Positions 11,196 to 20,649 of a DNA stretch of 64,000 bases are shown piece after piece; the stretch's first letter is position 1; each line of letters starts with the position of its first letter. The DNA comes from Diphasiastrum complanatum (lineage: Eukaryota; Streptophyta; Lycopodiopsida; Lycopodiales; Lycopodiaceae). The position numbers and the translations under genes are program-made. Under the pieces are notes generated by a model that made no database searches, was not told the origin of the DNA, and saw nothing but the letters and a program-made list of their open reading frames with translations. The stretch spans positions 2,497,923 to 2,561,922 of the forward strand of contig CM055107.1 in NCBI GenBank assembly GCA_029204225.1. The letters are read 5' to 3'.

Positions 11196-11589
11196 CATCA
11201 CGTTTATCACCTAGGAAGCTTGATACCATTTGTATGTAGCAAAGAGATGAAAGCAATGATATGAAATGAGCAGAACCACATACCATAAAGTAGAAGCAGA
11301 TGACTTCAAGCCAGGGAGGGCGCAATCTCTATTGTGAGCATACCTTCCAACCTTCTTCTCACCGTATAATAGAAAAAACTCATTCGAGAACAGGTTATAT
11401 ATAGTGGTTCCGTAGGAAGTATTGTGGAAGCTCCCTTTCAGCCAAAATTGGTGGAAAAATACTGTTTGAAAAGTGTCATATATGGTTGGGTCGACAACAA
11501 AGGCTAGGAACATCAAATCACATATGTTTATTTATAGCTTGATCAAGGGTGGTAACTTCTGATAAAGAAGAGTCCGAGAGAGAGAAGAA
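11196..11589. other. No recognisable gene
   Basis: Mixed-composition DNA between the tandem array and the LINE fragment. The (GAA)n/(GA)n run just before 11590 is the likely LINE tail. Confidence 0.4.
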
Positions 11590-12503
11590 AGAAGAAGAAG
11601 AAGAAGAAAGCTTTATTAACATCTTTTGGGCACCCGTGTGTGCATAAGACCAAAAAGAAAATATGTACAAGCAACAGTGGGAGCATCATCCATAGGAGGA
11701 CGTGGCCGTAGAATGCTATAAACTAGCTACGAATGAAAGTAGAATAAAGCAGAAGTGAAAGAAGCCCACAACCCGGGCCAGGTATAACAGAAGAACTATA
11801 GAAAAAGTACCAATTCCCACAACCCGGGCCAGGTGGAGATTAAGTACATATCAGCGAAAGTAAGTGTGAAGTGTTCGCTGAGTGGACCGTACAGTGTGCC
11901 CCGATGGAGGCGAGTGCCGACTACATCTGGGCTTTTTCTGCGGTGGCACAGCGTTAGGAATCTCATCATCGGAGTCATCAGCATGTGCTCGAGTCCAAAA
12001 GAAGCCAGTGAGAAGCAGCTGCCGGGAGTCTAACCCCAGGTGATCTGGTACAGGCAGATGAGACTGACGAAGAGTAAGCATCTCACGAACAAGAAGTCCC
12101 AAGCAACGAGCATCAGGATGGGAGACAAAACTGCGAGGTGTATGCGGGCCATCGCGAAAGAGACAATTATACCTCCCCCGTATCTCATAATACAACGGAC
12201 ATCTGAGGAGGAAATGGGCTTCATCTTCCACCTCCTGCAACGAGCACAAGCGACATAGACGACGCTCCCGGGGGATATTCCATGCACGACCGGCCTCAAT
12301 AGCAAGCTGATGAGAGGAAATGCGCAACTGCCCAAGACGATAGCGCAGGCCGTGTGATAGGGGCTATGAGAGAGATAGAGCGGCAACAATGGCAAACCAG
12401 AAGGATCCAGAGAGAGGAAATGTGTCTGGTAATAGCTCAGTCGAATACGGGAAGGTGGGAGGGAGCTCCAAGTCTGCTGCATATATCGACGGAATAAATA
12501 GGA
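11590..12503 (-). pseudogene. LINE 3' fragment with zf-RVT-like C-terminal domain
   Basis: The minus-strand frame 12327-11851 contains RRLCRLCSLQEVEDEAHFLL followed by RCPLYYEIRGRY. This is the Cys/His-rich zinc-binding module found after reverse transcriptase in many plant LINEs. The reverse-complement end reads GTTAATAAAGCTTTC and runs into a (TTC)n/(TC)n tail. The segment is nearly identical to 62995-63892 in the same orientation, and the copies diverge at 12503, as expected for 5' truncation or rearrangement. Reverse transcriptase is absent here. Confidence 0.85.
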
Positions 12504-13488
12504 GGAGTCTCCTTAACTCATGGTTCCAAGTAGATGATCCACGCTGTCCCGAAGCAAGGTTTCTCTTCAAATTATCTTGGACAGCATGGATTTGTGTAAG
12601 ATAAACGGTTCTTACAAAAGGATTAGAATGGCACGGATCTGCCCTAATACCTTGTAAAAACCATGAGAACCTCACCAATAAGATGAAGCCTATCCGATAC
12701 AAGGTCTTAAAAAACCACGGGTTGGATATGGAGTTACGATAAACGTGAGTTCACTCGTAACTACACTATTCAACCATGGCTTGTGCAAATGTTTTGTCTT
12801 TGACTCAATCTTCAGGAGTATGGACAGTAGTGCGTGACGTTTCTTAAGTCACCAGGGTTAGAATAGCATGGATTTGCTCTGACACCGGCACACGTGTTCA
12901 CACCATTTCTTTTAGCGATAAGCAATATATACGATGAAAAGTTTTCATACTTGTGCTTTAAATGAAATGAACTGATACGGACCAATGCCCAAAAACTGAT
13001 CACCATGGCACTCGCCCTGACACGCTAACGGAGGGGCTTGGCCTATCGCTAAAAAATCGTCTTTGCGTTTGGGAAGACTGGACTATGATTTAAAATGCTA
13101 TTTATGCTGATAAGTAGTATAACTTCTTTTGGACATGGATAACAACTAACGCTCAGCTATGACACATGTCTTCCCCACTGTACTAACTCGTGCGGTTTTG
13201 TGTTGTGGGATGGTGGCAGGTATCAGCTGGACGTTTTGAGAGTGGTTATGCTATATTTACTATACTGTATTTTACTTTTTAGCTTTATTGTACCTTGTTG
13301 GTTTATGAATAAAGGCTTCAAAGGGTCTTGCTTTGTCAAGAGGAACTATGTGAAATTGTGTATCTCTCTCTCTCTCTGCATCCTTGTGGTGTAACTCCGA
13401 CTATTCCTTGGTTGGGATAGTACTAAACCCTTACCTTTTATCCGGTTCATAAGCTGACAAAGGTCTGTTTTCATGTTTTAGTCCACAG
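12504..13488. other. Non-coding stretch with primer-binding-site-like words on the minus strand
   Basis: Related blocks near 12620-12660, 12855-12890 and 13003-13025 read on the minus strand as GGTATTAGGGCA, GGTGTCAGAGCA and a weaker variant. They resemble the initiator-Met tRNA binding site of LTR elements. No LTR pair or coding region could be tied to them. The end of the stretch (to the AG at 13488) looks like an intron preceding the next feature. Confidence 0.4.
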
Positions 13489-14883
13489 GATGGTTTCAAG
13501 ATGCTGCTCTTTTGGGTTATGGGGAGCCCCTACCTCCACCTAATCATTTTATTCAGACGCTTATTTGTTGTATGAAAAAGGCCGTAATGATGCATTCTTT
13601 TATCATTGACACTGATAGGGCTACTTGTTCTTTTGCTGGACCTGAGGATAAGGTTTTATGTTTGACTGATCTGTTGGGGACTTTGGACTCGGTTAAGATC
13701 TATCGGGAGTTTGTTAAAAAGAAGGATACTTTGAGTCTGGTAGAAGATTTGTATGGCCGGCTCAATGAATTTGTCGAAAGATTTGAAGAAGATGAAAGAT
13801 TTTTTAATCTACATATTAGGAAAGTCTTTGCGTGCCTTGAGAATGAGAATGGTAATTCCTCTGTTGATGTCCCACATACTTCTTCTTATGCACGGCTTTC
13901 ACCACACCCTTTGGTCTTTTTAGATGAGCTTGATGAGGACAGTGCTTCCCAACTTGAATTGTTTTCTCAAGATATCTGTGATATTGGTGATCAATCTTCA
14001 TATGACTTCTGCCAATCCAAAAACTGTCAAATTCCTTTTGTACCTAGCAGAACTATTGAGTTCAAATCTGCCTTTACCGCCTATAAGCATTGGAGCCTAC
14101 CTACTGTCAACTTTCTTGCCCCTGTGCCTATCGACCTTTGGATCTTGATGTCACATCTTACTGAAAAAGAAATAGAAGTTTGTAAGTCCGTTGCTTTACA
14201 CAAAAATCCTTCTCTTGAAGCTCTTGTAGCCTTTGATATTGTTGTTCATGACCAAATTTGAGCCTTCTCGTTGCCCTTCTGAGCAGACCTGGGCCAGAAT
14301 CAGAGGACACTTTGAGACTGGCTTTAATAGGATGAACCTTCACCAAGCAAGAATCTGGAACTGGAAGCGACCATTCTTTAAATGTAGATGTGGTGATAAA
14401 TGCAAAAACAATTCATCCATTATCTGGTTTGACCACGCCATTTGGTATATGATGAACAACCTAGTCAAGTTCTTCCCTGGTGCTTCTCTCCAAAACCAAA
14501 TGAATGCTTTCTTTCTATGGCTACATAAGCCCACCAGAGATGTGGTTAAGGCACACCTTACCTTTCTTTTCATTCGACAGTACATGGTTGATGCCACTAT
14601 TGAGCTTGCTAAAGATTCTTCTGCCAAATTCTTATCACACCTCGGCAATGCTGAAAACATACGAGAGATAGAGCGCCTCCTTAAACGACCAAGCTTTTCC
14701 ACTCTCCAAGATAAATACTTTCAAAACACAAGCAAAAGAACGGGCAAATTTAATCTCAACAATCCAAACTCCGTGGTATCTGCATCAGGGACAGGGAAGA
14801 GAAGGCGGTTTATTGGAAAGGAAGGGCAAAGTAGCACAAAGAGCGACCTACCTATCAAAAGGCTGAATTTTTACCGGGATTAA
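13489..14883 (+). CDS. Unrecognised spliced gene, 3' part; best host-gene candidate
   Basis: An acceptor (TTTTAGTCCACAG) ends at 13488. From 13489 a frame runs to 14261 (WFQDAALLGYGEPLPPP... YGRLNEFVERFEED...). A second frame covers 14233-14883 (TWARIRGHFETGF... FFKCRCGDKCKNN... ending KRLNFYRD). An intron 14178-14286 (GTTTGT donor, TTCTGAGCAG acceptor, 109 bp) joins them in frame by my count. A better donor, GTAAGT at 14182, does not keep frame, so a frameshift is the alternative. The two parts total about 428 codons with no other stop. Visible features are a CxCxxxC cluster and a basic C-terminus (GKRRRF). Codon use and amino-acid content look like a real protein and unlike the nearby TE debris. 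I do not recognise the family. The 5' exons are not identified. Confidence 0.55.
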
Positions 14884-15190
14884 TCGGTGTGCAGGATGGG
14901 GAAAGGACAGAAAGGAGAGAAGTCAGTACCTCAGTGATAGGACGTCTACAACTGACCACTAGCAGTGATTCAGGGAGCTCTTTTTTACATCTATGTTACC
15001 GCAATAGAGTTTTTGAAGCAATCCATGTAAAGACTTTTTACGCTCATGTTTTATTCAGACTATTCGTTGTTGTAGATGAACGCTTTCATGATATTACGTT
15101 TGGTTGGACTTACCTACCAAGTGTCAAAAGTGATTGGTATTTTCCCTATGATGTTTTCTGTCACAAGCCAGTCTCTCCAAGCTCGTGAAT
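14884..15190. other. Probable 3' flank of the preceding gene
   Basis: No domain is seen in the short open frames. Confidence 0.35.
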
Positions 15191-15194
15191 CCTA

Positions 15195-15636
15195 GAAGCC
15201 GGTGTGTAGAATGAACCTCCCAACCATAGGCACCCCCTCCTTGAGTCCTTCTACCTGCTATTCCCGTCAACTGGCACATGGCATCCACCTGTGGGTGATC
15301 AGTCCACTTGGCATGCATGACCCCTATGACCTGTGAATATTGAGTGACTCATAGGGTACCACCCCCGTGCCCGACAAAGACCTGTGACACTCTTGGTCAC
15401 CCCGACTACTTGCCGGCTAGCATCTCGTCACTGATGGCTAGGGACCTGACGGTCAAGACACACTGCATCTCTGACAACTTGTCAGGCGGCCACACCGGGT
15501 CACTGCTCGTGAGGCACCGGTCCCAACTTGGGACAGATGTCCTCCTCGGTCATTGGCCCTTGCCAATACTTGGCCTCAGGCCCTTTGGTAACCGGCCGTG
15601 CCGAGGTCATGATAGAGTCGTAACTGGACTCTAACA
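15195..15636 (-). repeat. Gypsy G1: probable 3' LTR region (minus strand)
   Basis: Downstream of the chromodomain stop, a purine tract AGAGGAGGGAAGGAC (15637-15651, minus strand) is followed by TGTTAGAGTCCAGTTACGAC, a normal polypurine tract plus LTR start. The other border is not defined and no second LTR is in the window. Confidence 0.55.
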
Positions 15637-15657
15637 GTCCTTCCCTCCTCTGGCAAG

Positions 15658-16949
15658 TCATCGGTCCTCGATGACAAACTCTGGGTAAGACTTCTGCAAC
15701 GCCTGTCGCATCTCCCAGGTAGCATCTGACAACGGATGCCATTTCCAGGTTACTAGATACTCTTGAAGGAGACGATTCCGCAATCATCGCTCCCTTCGAT
15801 CTAGGATTCTTTCTGGCCCATAACCTGTGGTGTCTTTCTCCTCAAGAGACACTAGACCTTCCACCAGGCTATCGCCGTCGTGCAACCATCTCTTCAGTTT
15901 GCTAACATGGAATACTGGATGCACCTTGCATCCTACAGGTAGCTGTAGCTTATAAGCTACTTGGCTCACCTTCTTAATAATCAACCATGGTCCACAATAC
16001 CTAGGAGATAACTTGGCGCACTTTCCTGTGCGTAGCACCTTTGACTTCGAAGGGACTAGTAAATACACCCAATCTCCATTCTCAAATTCCCGATAGGTAC
16101 GGTTTTCACGAGCATAACTCTCTGCCCTAGCTACAGCTTTGGACAAGTTATCTCGTGCCAACTCTAGCTTTTGCTGCATCTGAGCCAAAAACTCTACAGC
16201 ACTAGGTACCCTATGCGGAATCCCTATGATTGCAGGACTCAGTGGCCTGAAACCATAGTTGAGCTCAAATGGACTCAATCCAGTGGACGCATGTCTCTTA
16301 TCATTGTACGCGAACTCCAATAGCGGTAAATGCTTTACCCAGTCTGTTTGCGTACTACTCACATATGCCCTAAGCAATCTTCCAAGATCTGATTCACTCG
16401 GTCTGTCTGACCATCCGTCTGAGGATGCTCAGCGCTACTCATCCGCAACTGTGTTCCCAGCTTGGCGAACACCTCAATCCAGAAATTTCCCGTAAACTTG
16501 GGATCCCTGTCAGAAACTATGGACTTCAGAAGACCATGTAACCTGACAATATTCTGAATAAACAACTCAGCCACTTGTGGAGCTGTGATCTTCTTGGTCG
16601 TTGCGATGAAATGAGCCATCTTGGAAAACCTGTCTACCACTACCATAACGGAATTTAATCCATTCTGGGTCTTGGGTAGCCCAACAATAAAATCCATAGA
16701 GATGCTTTTCCACCTTCCTGTAGGTATCTCAAGTGGATGTAGCAAGCCCGGAGGACTTACTCTCTTGGCCTTGTTCACCTGACAAGCCGTGCAACGCTGG
16801 ACGTACTCTCTTACATCCCGCTGCAATCGTGGCCAGAAATAATGCCTTCTCAAAAGCTCACTGGTCTTATCAATACCAGGGTGCCTTGCGCAGGGACTAT
16901 CATGGCATTCATGAAGTATCTTACTATGAAGATCCTTCACGTCTGGCAC
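15658..16949 (-). pseudogene. Gypsy G1: integrase with chromodomain
   Basis: The frame 16949-16359 carries the H2C2 finger (HECHDSPCARHPGI... CTACQ) and the integrase core with SMDFIVGLP, SDRDPKFTGNFW and TDGQTDRVNQ. The third acidic position, usually Glu in QTERxN, is Asp here. The frame 16377-15784 has the integrase C-terminal domain (GDWVYLLVPSKSKVLRTGK, SPRYCGPW, HPVFHVSKLKRW). After an in-frame TGA a chromodomain follows (EYLVTWKWHPLSDATWE), ending at 15658. Chromodomains mark the chromovirus branch of Ty3/gypsy. The frame changes near 16370, so the gene is broken in at least two places. Confidence 0.9.
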
Positions 16950-17430
16950 AAATACTTTTCCGTTTTCTCAACTACATACCTTCCTTCACGGTGTATGTCA
17001 AATAAGTGCTGGTGTGTTCCTCTACGGAAGCGACAGGCGAGGCTGACTCTTCCGCTTGGTCGACTAACTTGCATGCATAGGCTACACACACTGACAATGT
17101 GGGTCCTTTTGTTGAGCCCTCTTGATCTCCTCCATGAGATCACTGTCAACTACAGGCAAGGCTCATCTGATGCAGTACCAACGATAGTGCATTAGCGACC
17201 ACATTTTCCTTCCCTCCTTGGAAGCGAATTTCCAAATGAAATTCCCGCATCAGCTCGGCCCACCGAGCTTGGCGGCCTTACAAATCTGGCTGAGTGCAAA
17301 ATACTTTAGAGTATAATCATCTGTGTACACGTAAAACTCGGCGCCGTATAAATAATGTCTCCACACCTTGAGCGCATGTACTCACATACAGCTCTTGCTC
17401 TTCTTGTTTAAATCCTACAGTTGTGGGTGA
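16950..17430 (-). pseudogene. Gypsy G1: RNase H remnant
   Basis: The minus strand encodes, in shifting frames, LKVWRHYLYGAEFYVYTD then YTLKYFALSQ and ARWAELMREF, the RNase H region upstream of integrase. It is frameshifted and its 5' side ends at an abrupt junction near 17430. Confidence 0.75.
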
Positions 17431-17768
17431 GCGTGGCTAAAAAACCCTCCCAATTAGTCTGCTTTTTGCTGACGTATGCGCGAAGCATATCCTCCAGCAC
17501 CTGATTTACTCTTTCTGCTTGACCGTCCGTCTATGGATGGTCGGTGGTACTCATGTTAAGCTTAGTATGGAGATGATGGAATACTGCCCTCCAAAAATTT
17601 CCATTAAACTTACTGTCCCGGTCGCTGACTATGCTGGAAGGTAGACTGTACAATTTAAATAGCCCATCCACAAACAACCTCGCTAACTCTGGAGCTCTAA
17701 CGGTTGTTTTGTTCGGAATAAAGTGAGCCATTTTGGTCAGACGGTCAACTGTGACCCATATAGCATCA
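17431..17768 (-). pseudogene. Second gypsy integrase fragment, different element
   Basis: It reads AIWVTVDRLTKMAHFIPN, SDRDSKFNGNFW and, after one stop codon, TDGQAERVNQVLEDMLRAYV. It lies upstream of the G1 RNase H on the same strand, so it cannot belong to the same continuous pol. It is cut at 17768 by the X/(TA)n cluster. Confidence 0.85.
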
Positions 17769-17774
17769 TTAAAA

Positions 17775-17876
17775 ATAAAACATAAAAAAAAAAATGGGTG
17801 CGTCCGACCCCGCGTTCGGGGGTCGGACGTCAGACGCAGACGCGAAAAGCCCGCGTCCGCCCCGGACCCTCATGTA

Positions 17877-17915
<39 letters not shown>

Positions 17916-18164
17916 GATATATATAGATACATATATATATGTATATATACATACCAAACACGAGGGTCCGGGCCGTTTTGCCCGCGTCCGGCGTCCAGAC
18001 CCAGACGCGTCCGACCCGGACGTAGGGTCGGACGCGTCTATTTTTTTTAAATTTTGTTTTTTTTGTAAAAATGTAAAAAAATTAAAAAAAAAAATCGGAT
18101 GCGTCCGGACGCGGACGCACCCCTGGCGCGTCCGCGTCCGCCATCAGCTTCCTTAGATACATAC
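17775..18164. repeat. Repeat X: partial copy, (TA)n tract, then a full inverted copy
   Basis: 17790-17875 is the 3' half of X in direct orientation (ending CCCGGACCCTCATG). A TA-rich microsatellite follows at about 17876-17955. Then X lies inverted at 17955-18160 (CGAGGGTCCGGGCCGTTTTG ... CGTCCGCCATCAGCTTCCTTAG). Confidence 0.75.
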
Positions 18165-18345
18165 CATAGATCCAGCGGTACCAGGATCCGCGGATCCCGA
18201 TATCGCGGATCCCGGTGGTACCGCGGATCCATACTATATATAATATATAATATTTTTTTTAAATTTAAAAAAAATTAATAATAATAATAATAATTGAGTG
18301 GGCAATATGGGTATCTGCTTGAAGCTATTGACAAGAGCAATGCAT
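18165..18345. repeat. Repeat Y fragment, (AAT)n and a hAT-2-like end piece
   Basis: 18170-18235 repeats GGTACC, GGATCC and CGCGGATCC words as in repeat Y. An AAT/ATT tract lies near 18270-18295. The stretch 18300-18345 (CAATATGGGTATCTGCTTGA...) matches the left subterminal region of hAT-2 near 3775-3815. Confidence 0.55.
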
Positions 18346-18550
18346 TTATGCAGGTTGCAGGTTATTTGGCCTTTAGCTATAAGTAGGGAATCTGTGTCAT
18401 TTGTTATTCAGCTATGATATTGATCTCTCTCCTCTTTAGTCTCTTTAAGCTCTCTTTCCTGCTTTCTAGGGTTAACTCTTGCTTATGTGATGCTTTCATA
18501 TTTAGCTCTAGATCAATTGTGGTTGCATTCTTAACTTGGTATCAGAGCAC
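18346..18550 (+). repeat. Gypsy G3: truncated 5' LTR and primer binding site
   Basis: It matches the last part of the G2 LTR (GCTATAAGTAGGGAA..., GGGTTAACTCTTGCTTATGTG). TTGGTATCAGAGCAC at 18536-18550 is a primer binding site for initiator-Met tRNA. Confidence 0.85.
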
Positions 18551-19035
18551 TTTCCTGATTGCTGAATTTCAGATCTGATTTTTTGATTGGGCGCCCATTT
18601 TCCGTGCTAATTTTTTTTTTCTCTTTGTTGAGGGCTTTCATCTCTTTGCTTCAGCAACATTCAGCACAGTTTGGAGGACCAGCGCTCATCAAGAGCATTT
18701 TCCTTGGCGGAGCTTTAGCGGATAGTTAGCGGAAGTACTTTCGCTAAGTTTGGCGGCTAGAAATTTCTTTTTTTTTTGGCAGATTATTTCTGGCGCCCAA
18801 ATTCAGCTTGTTTGTAGGCAATTCCCTCATATCTTTCGTCTGTTTCTCCTTCCATTTTCAGCCCTCCCTTCACTTTTGTTTGCAAGCTGTCCAACCCCTT
18901 CATACTTGTCACTTTCGTCCGTTTTTGTCTCCGTTTGCAGCCGTTTTTCACACCTTGTTTGCAGGCTGACCATGCCCCTCCAATTTTTATTTCGTTCCGC
19001 CTCCGTTTGCTACCCCAAATCACGACTACACACCT
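18551..19035 (+). other. Gypsy G3 leader
   Basis: C/T-rich, non-coding. It resembles the G2 leader at 28250-28740 (CTTGTCACTTTCGTCCG-type words). The gag gene expected next is missing. Confidence 0.6.
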
Positions 19036-19245
19036 AGCTCTTCAGATTCAAATGTCTACTTCAAAGCAGTGCAACAGTCTTTTATCATTATCACTTTATA
19101 CGTGGATGATACATTGCTTTTTAGCAACAGTACTGATCTGATAAAAGAGGCCAAGACAATGCTATCTTCCGAATTCGACATCACTGATCTGGGCGAAGCT
19201 CATTTCTGCCTTGGTTTACAAATCCACAGAGACAAAATAGAAGTT
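19036..19245 (+). pseudogene. Ty1/copia reverse transcriptase fragment
   Basis: It encodes LYVDDTLLFSNSTDLIKEAK and EFDITDLGEAHFCLGLQI. The YVDD box and LG-containing block are typical of copia RT. It is fused at about 19245 to a gypsy integrase. Confidence 0.9.
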
Positions 19246-19249
19246 GGTC

Positions 19250-20190
19250 TACATTACGCCTGCATGGGTTTCCTCGTACTATCCTTTCTGATCAAGATAG
19301 TAAGTTTACATTCATATTCTGGACAGAGCTTATGCGTATCTTGGATGTAAAGCTTTTTATGGGTTTTGCTTATCACTCTACTTCTGATGGGCAGTCTGAG
19401 GTCCTTAACAGGATCCTTGAGGATTATTTACGCCATTTTGTTACTCCTTCTGGGAAGGTTTGGGATCAGCATCTATGTTTAGCAGAGTATAGCTATAATA
19501 GCTCTGTTAGTAGCACATGCGTCTCACCATTTTTATTATCTCATGGCTATGCACCTCTTTTACCTGGGAGGATACACCTGTGACACTTGCATCCTTTCTA
19601 TCAGGTGCTCGGGTTTTTCATTTACAGCATGTTCAGTAGCGTTATCAGACTTCAGTTGATCGTCACCACCGCCATGTTGAGTTTCAGCTTGGAGATATAG
19701 TTTATCTACACCTACGGTTTGCACGTGATCATTTTGTCCAGGGCCATGCTTCTACTGAGAAGCTTGCACAACGTTATTATGGGCCTTATGGCATTTTGGA
19801 GGTTCTTAGTCCAGTTACATATCGCTTACAACTTCCTGCTTCCACACGTGTCTGTGATGTATTCCATGTCAGTTTCTTACGTGCTGCTATTGAATATGAC
19901 GCTCCTTGTGATGCTGAGTTTCCTACTGCTCTCGAGTTGTTTCCATTTTTACCTGCTGCTACATTATAGGTTCGTCTATATCATAGTCGACGCCGCCGAC
20001 AGATTCAGTTTTTGGTTCAGTGGGATGGTCGTCCTGTTGAGGAGGCCACATGGGAGCCTATTGATGTCTTTTATCATACACCATCACTTGCGGATCAGGC
20101 TCGTGCTCTTGCTACACCTGTTGATTCCTCTACATCAGATGTTGTTTCAGATGTTGATCCACCAGGGCTTGCTGCTATATGATCCACTTT
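19250..20190 (+). pseudogene. Gypsy G3: integrase C-terminal half and chromodomain
   Basis: In several frames it reads the integrase segment around SDxDSKF, then FAYHSTSDGQSEVLNRILED, LCLAEYSYNSSVSST and the chromodomain (FLVQWDGRPVEEATWEP, near 20020). It belongs to the G2 family, as the shared 3' junction and LTR show. Multiple frameshifts and stops make it non-functional. Confidence 0.85.
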
Positions 20191-20215
20191 CTTTTCGGTA
20201 CTTGGGTCTTATTTT

Positions 20216-20375
20216 TGTGTCCGGGAGAGTTATGAACTCGGCTCATTACATTCGCCATGTCCATTTACATTTACTTTACTTTATGCATAAGCAGGCCTTG
20301 GGCCCTTTTTTTATTCATTATTGACACATAGGCTATATGGTTGGCTTTGGGCCTTATTTGGACATTTGGACATAT
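20216..20375 (+). repeat. Gypsy G3: truncated 3' LTR
   Basis: It starts TGTGTCCGGGAGAGTTATGA and matches the first 160 bp of the G2 LTR. It is cut short where the hAT-4 fragment begins. Confidence 0.85.
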
Positions 20376-20389
20376 TACTACTGCCAGTA

Positions 20390-20605
20390 GTTGCTCTAGA
20401 TCCAAGAAGTAGTAGGCAAAGCGGGTGGGTGCTAGCTTCTTCAGATTCAGCGGCGAGAAGGTGCGGAATAGGGCTAGCACGAGCTTCTTCTTGGTGATGA
20501 AACTGACCACGCGCATGGCCTGAGAAGTGATTTGCAACACATACATCCAGTAAAAGACTGAAGTACATCTCAAGTTTGTCATAACCATAGGAACATACAA
20601 AACGT
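20390..20605 (-). pseudogene. hAT-4: single-exon fragment related to hAT-2
   Basis: It encodes TSQAMRVVSFITKKKLVLAL and APTRFAYYFLDLE, like the second retained exon of hAT-2. Even the intron side (FYWMYVLQ against FHWMFVLQ) is conserved, so the two copies share ancestry including non-coding DNA. Confidence 0.85.
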
Positions 20606-20649
20606 CTCCATAAATAAGAATAGTAAGGTATAAATAACTAAACTATACT

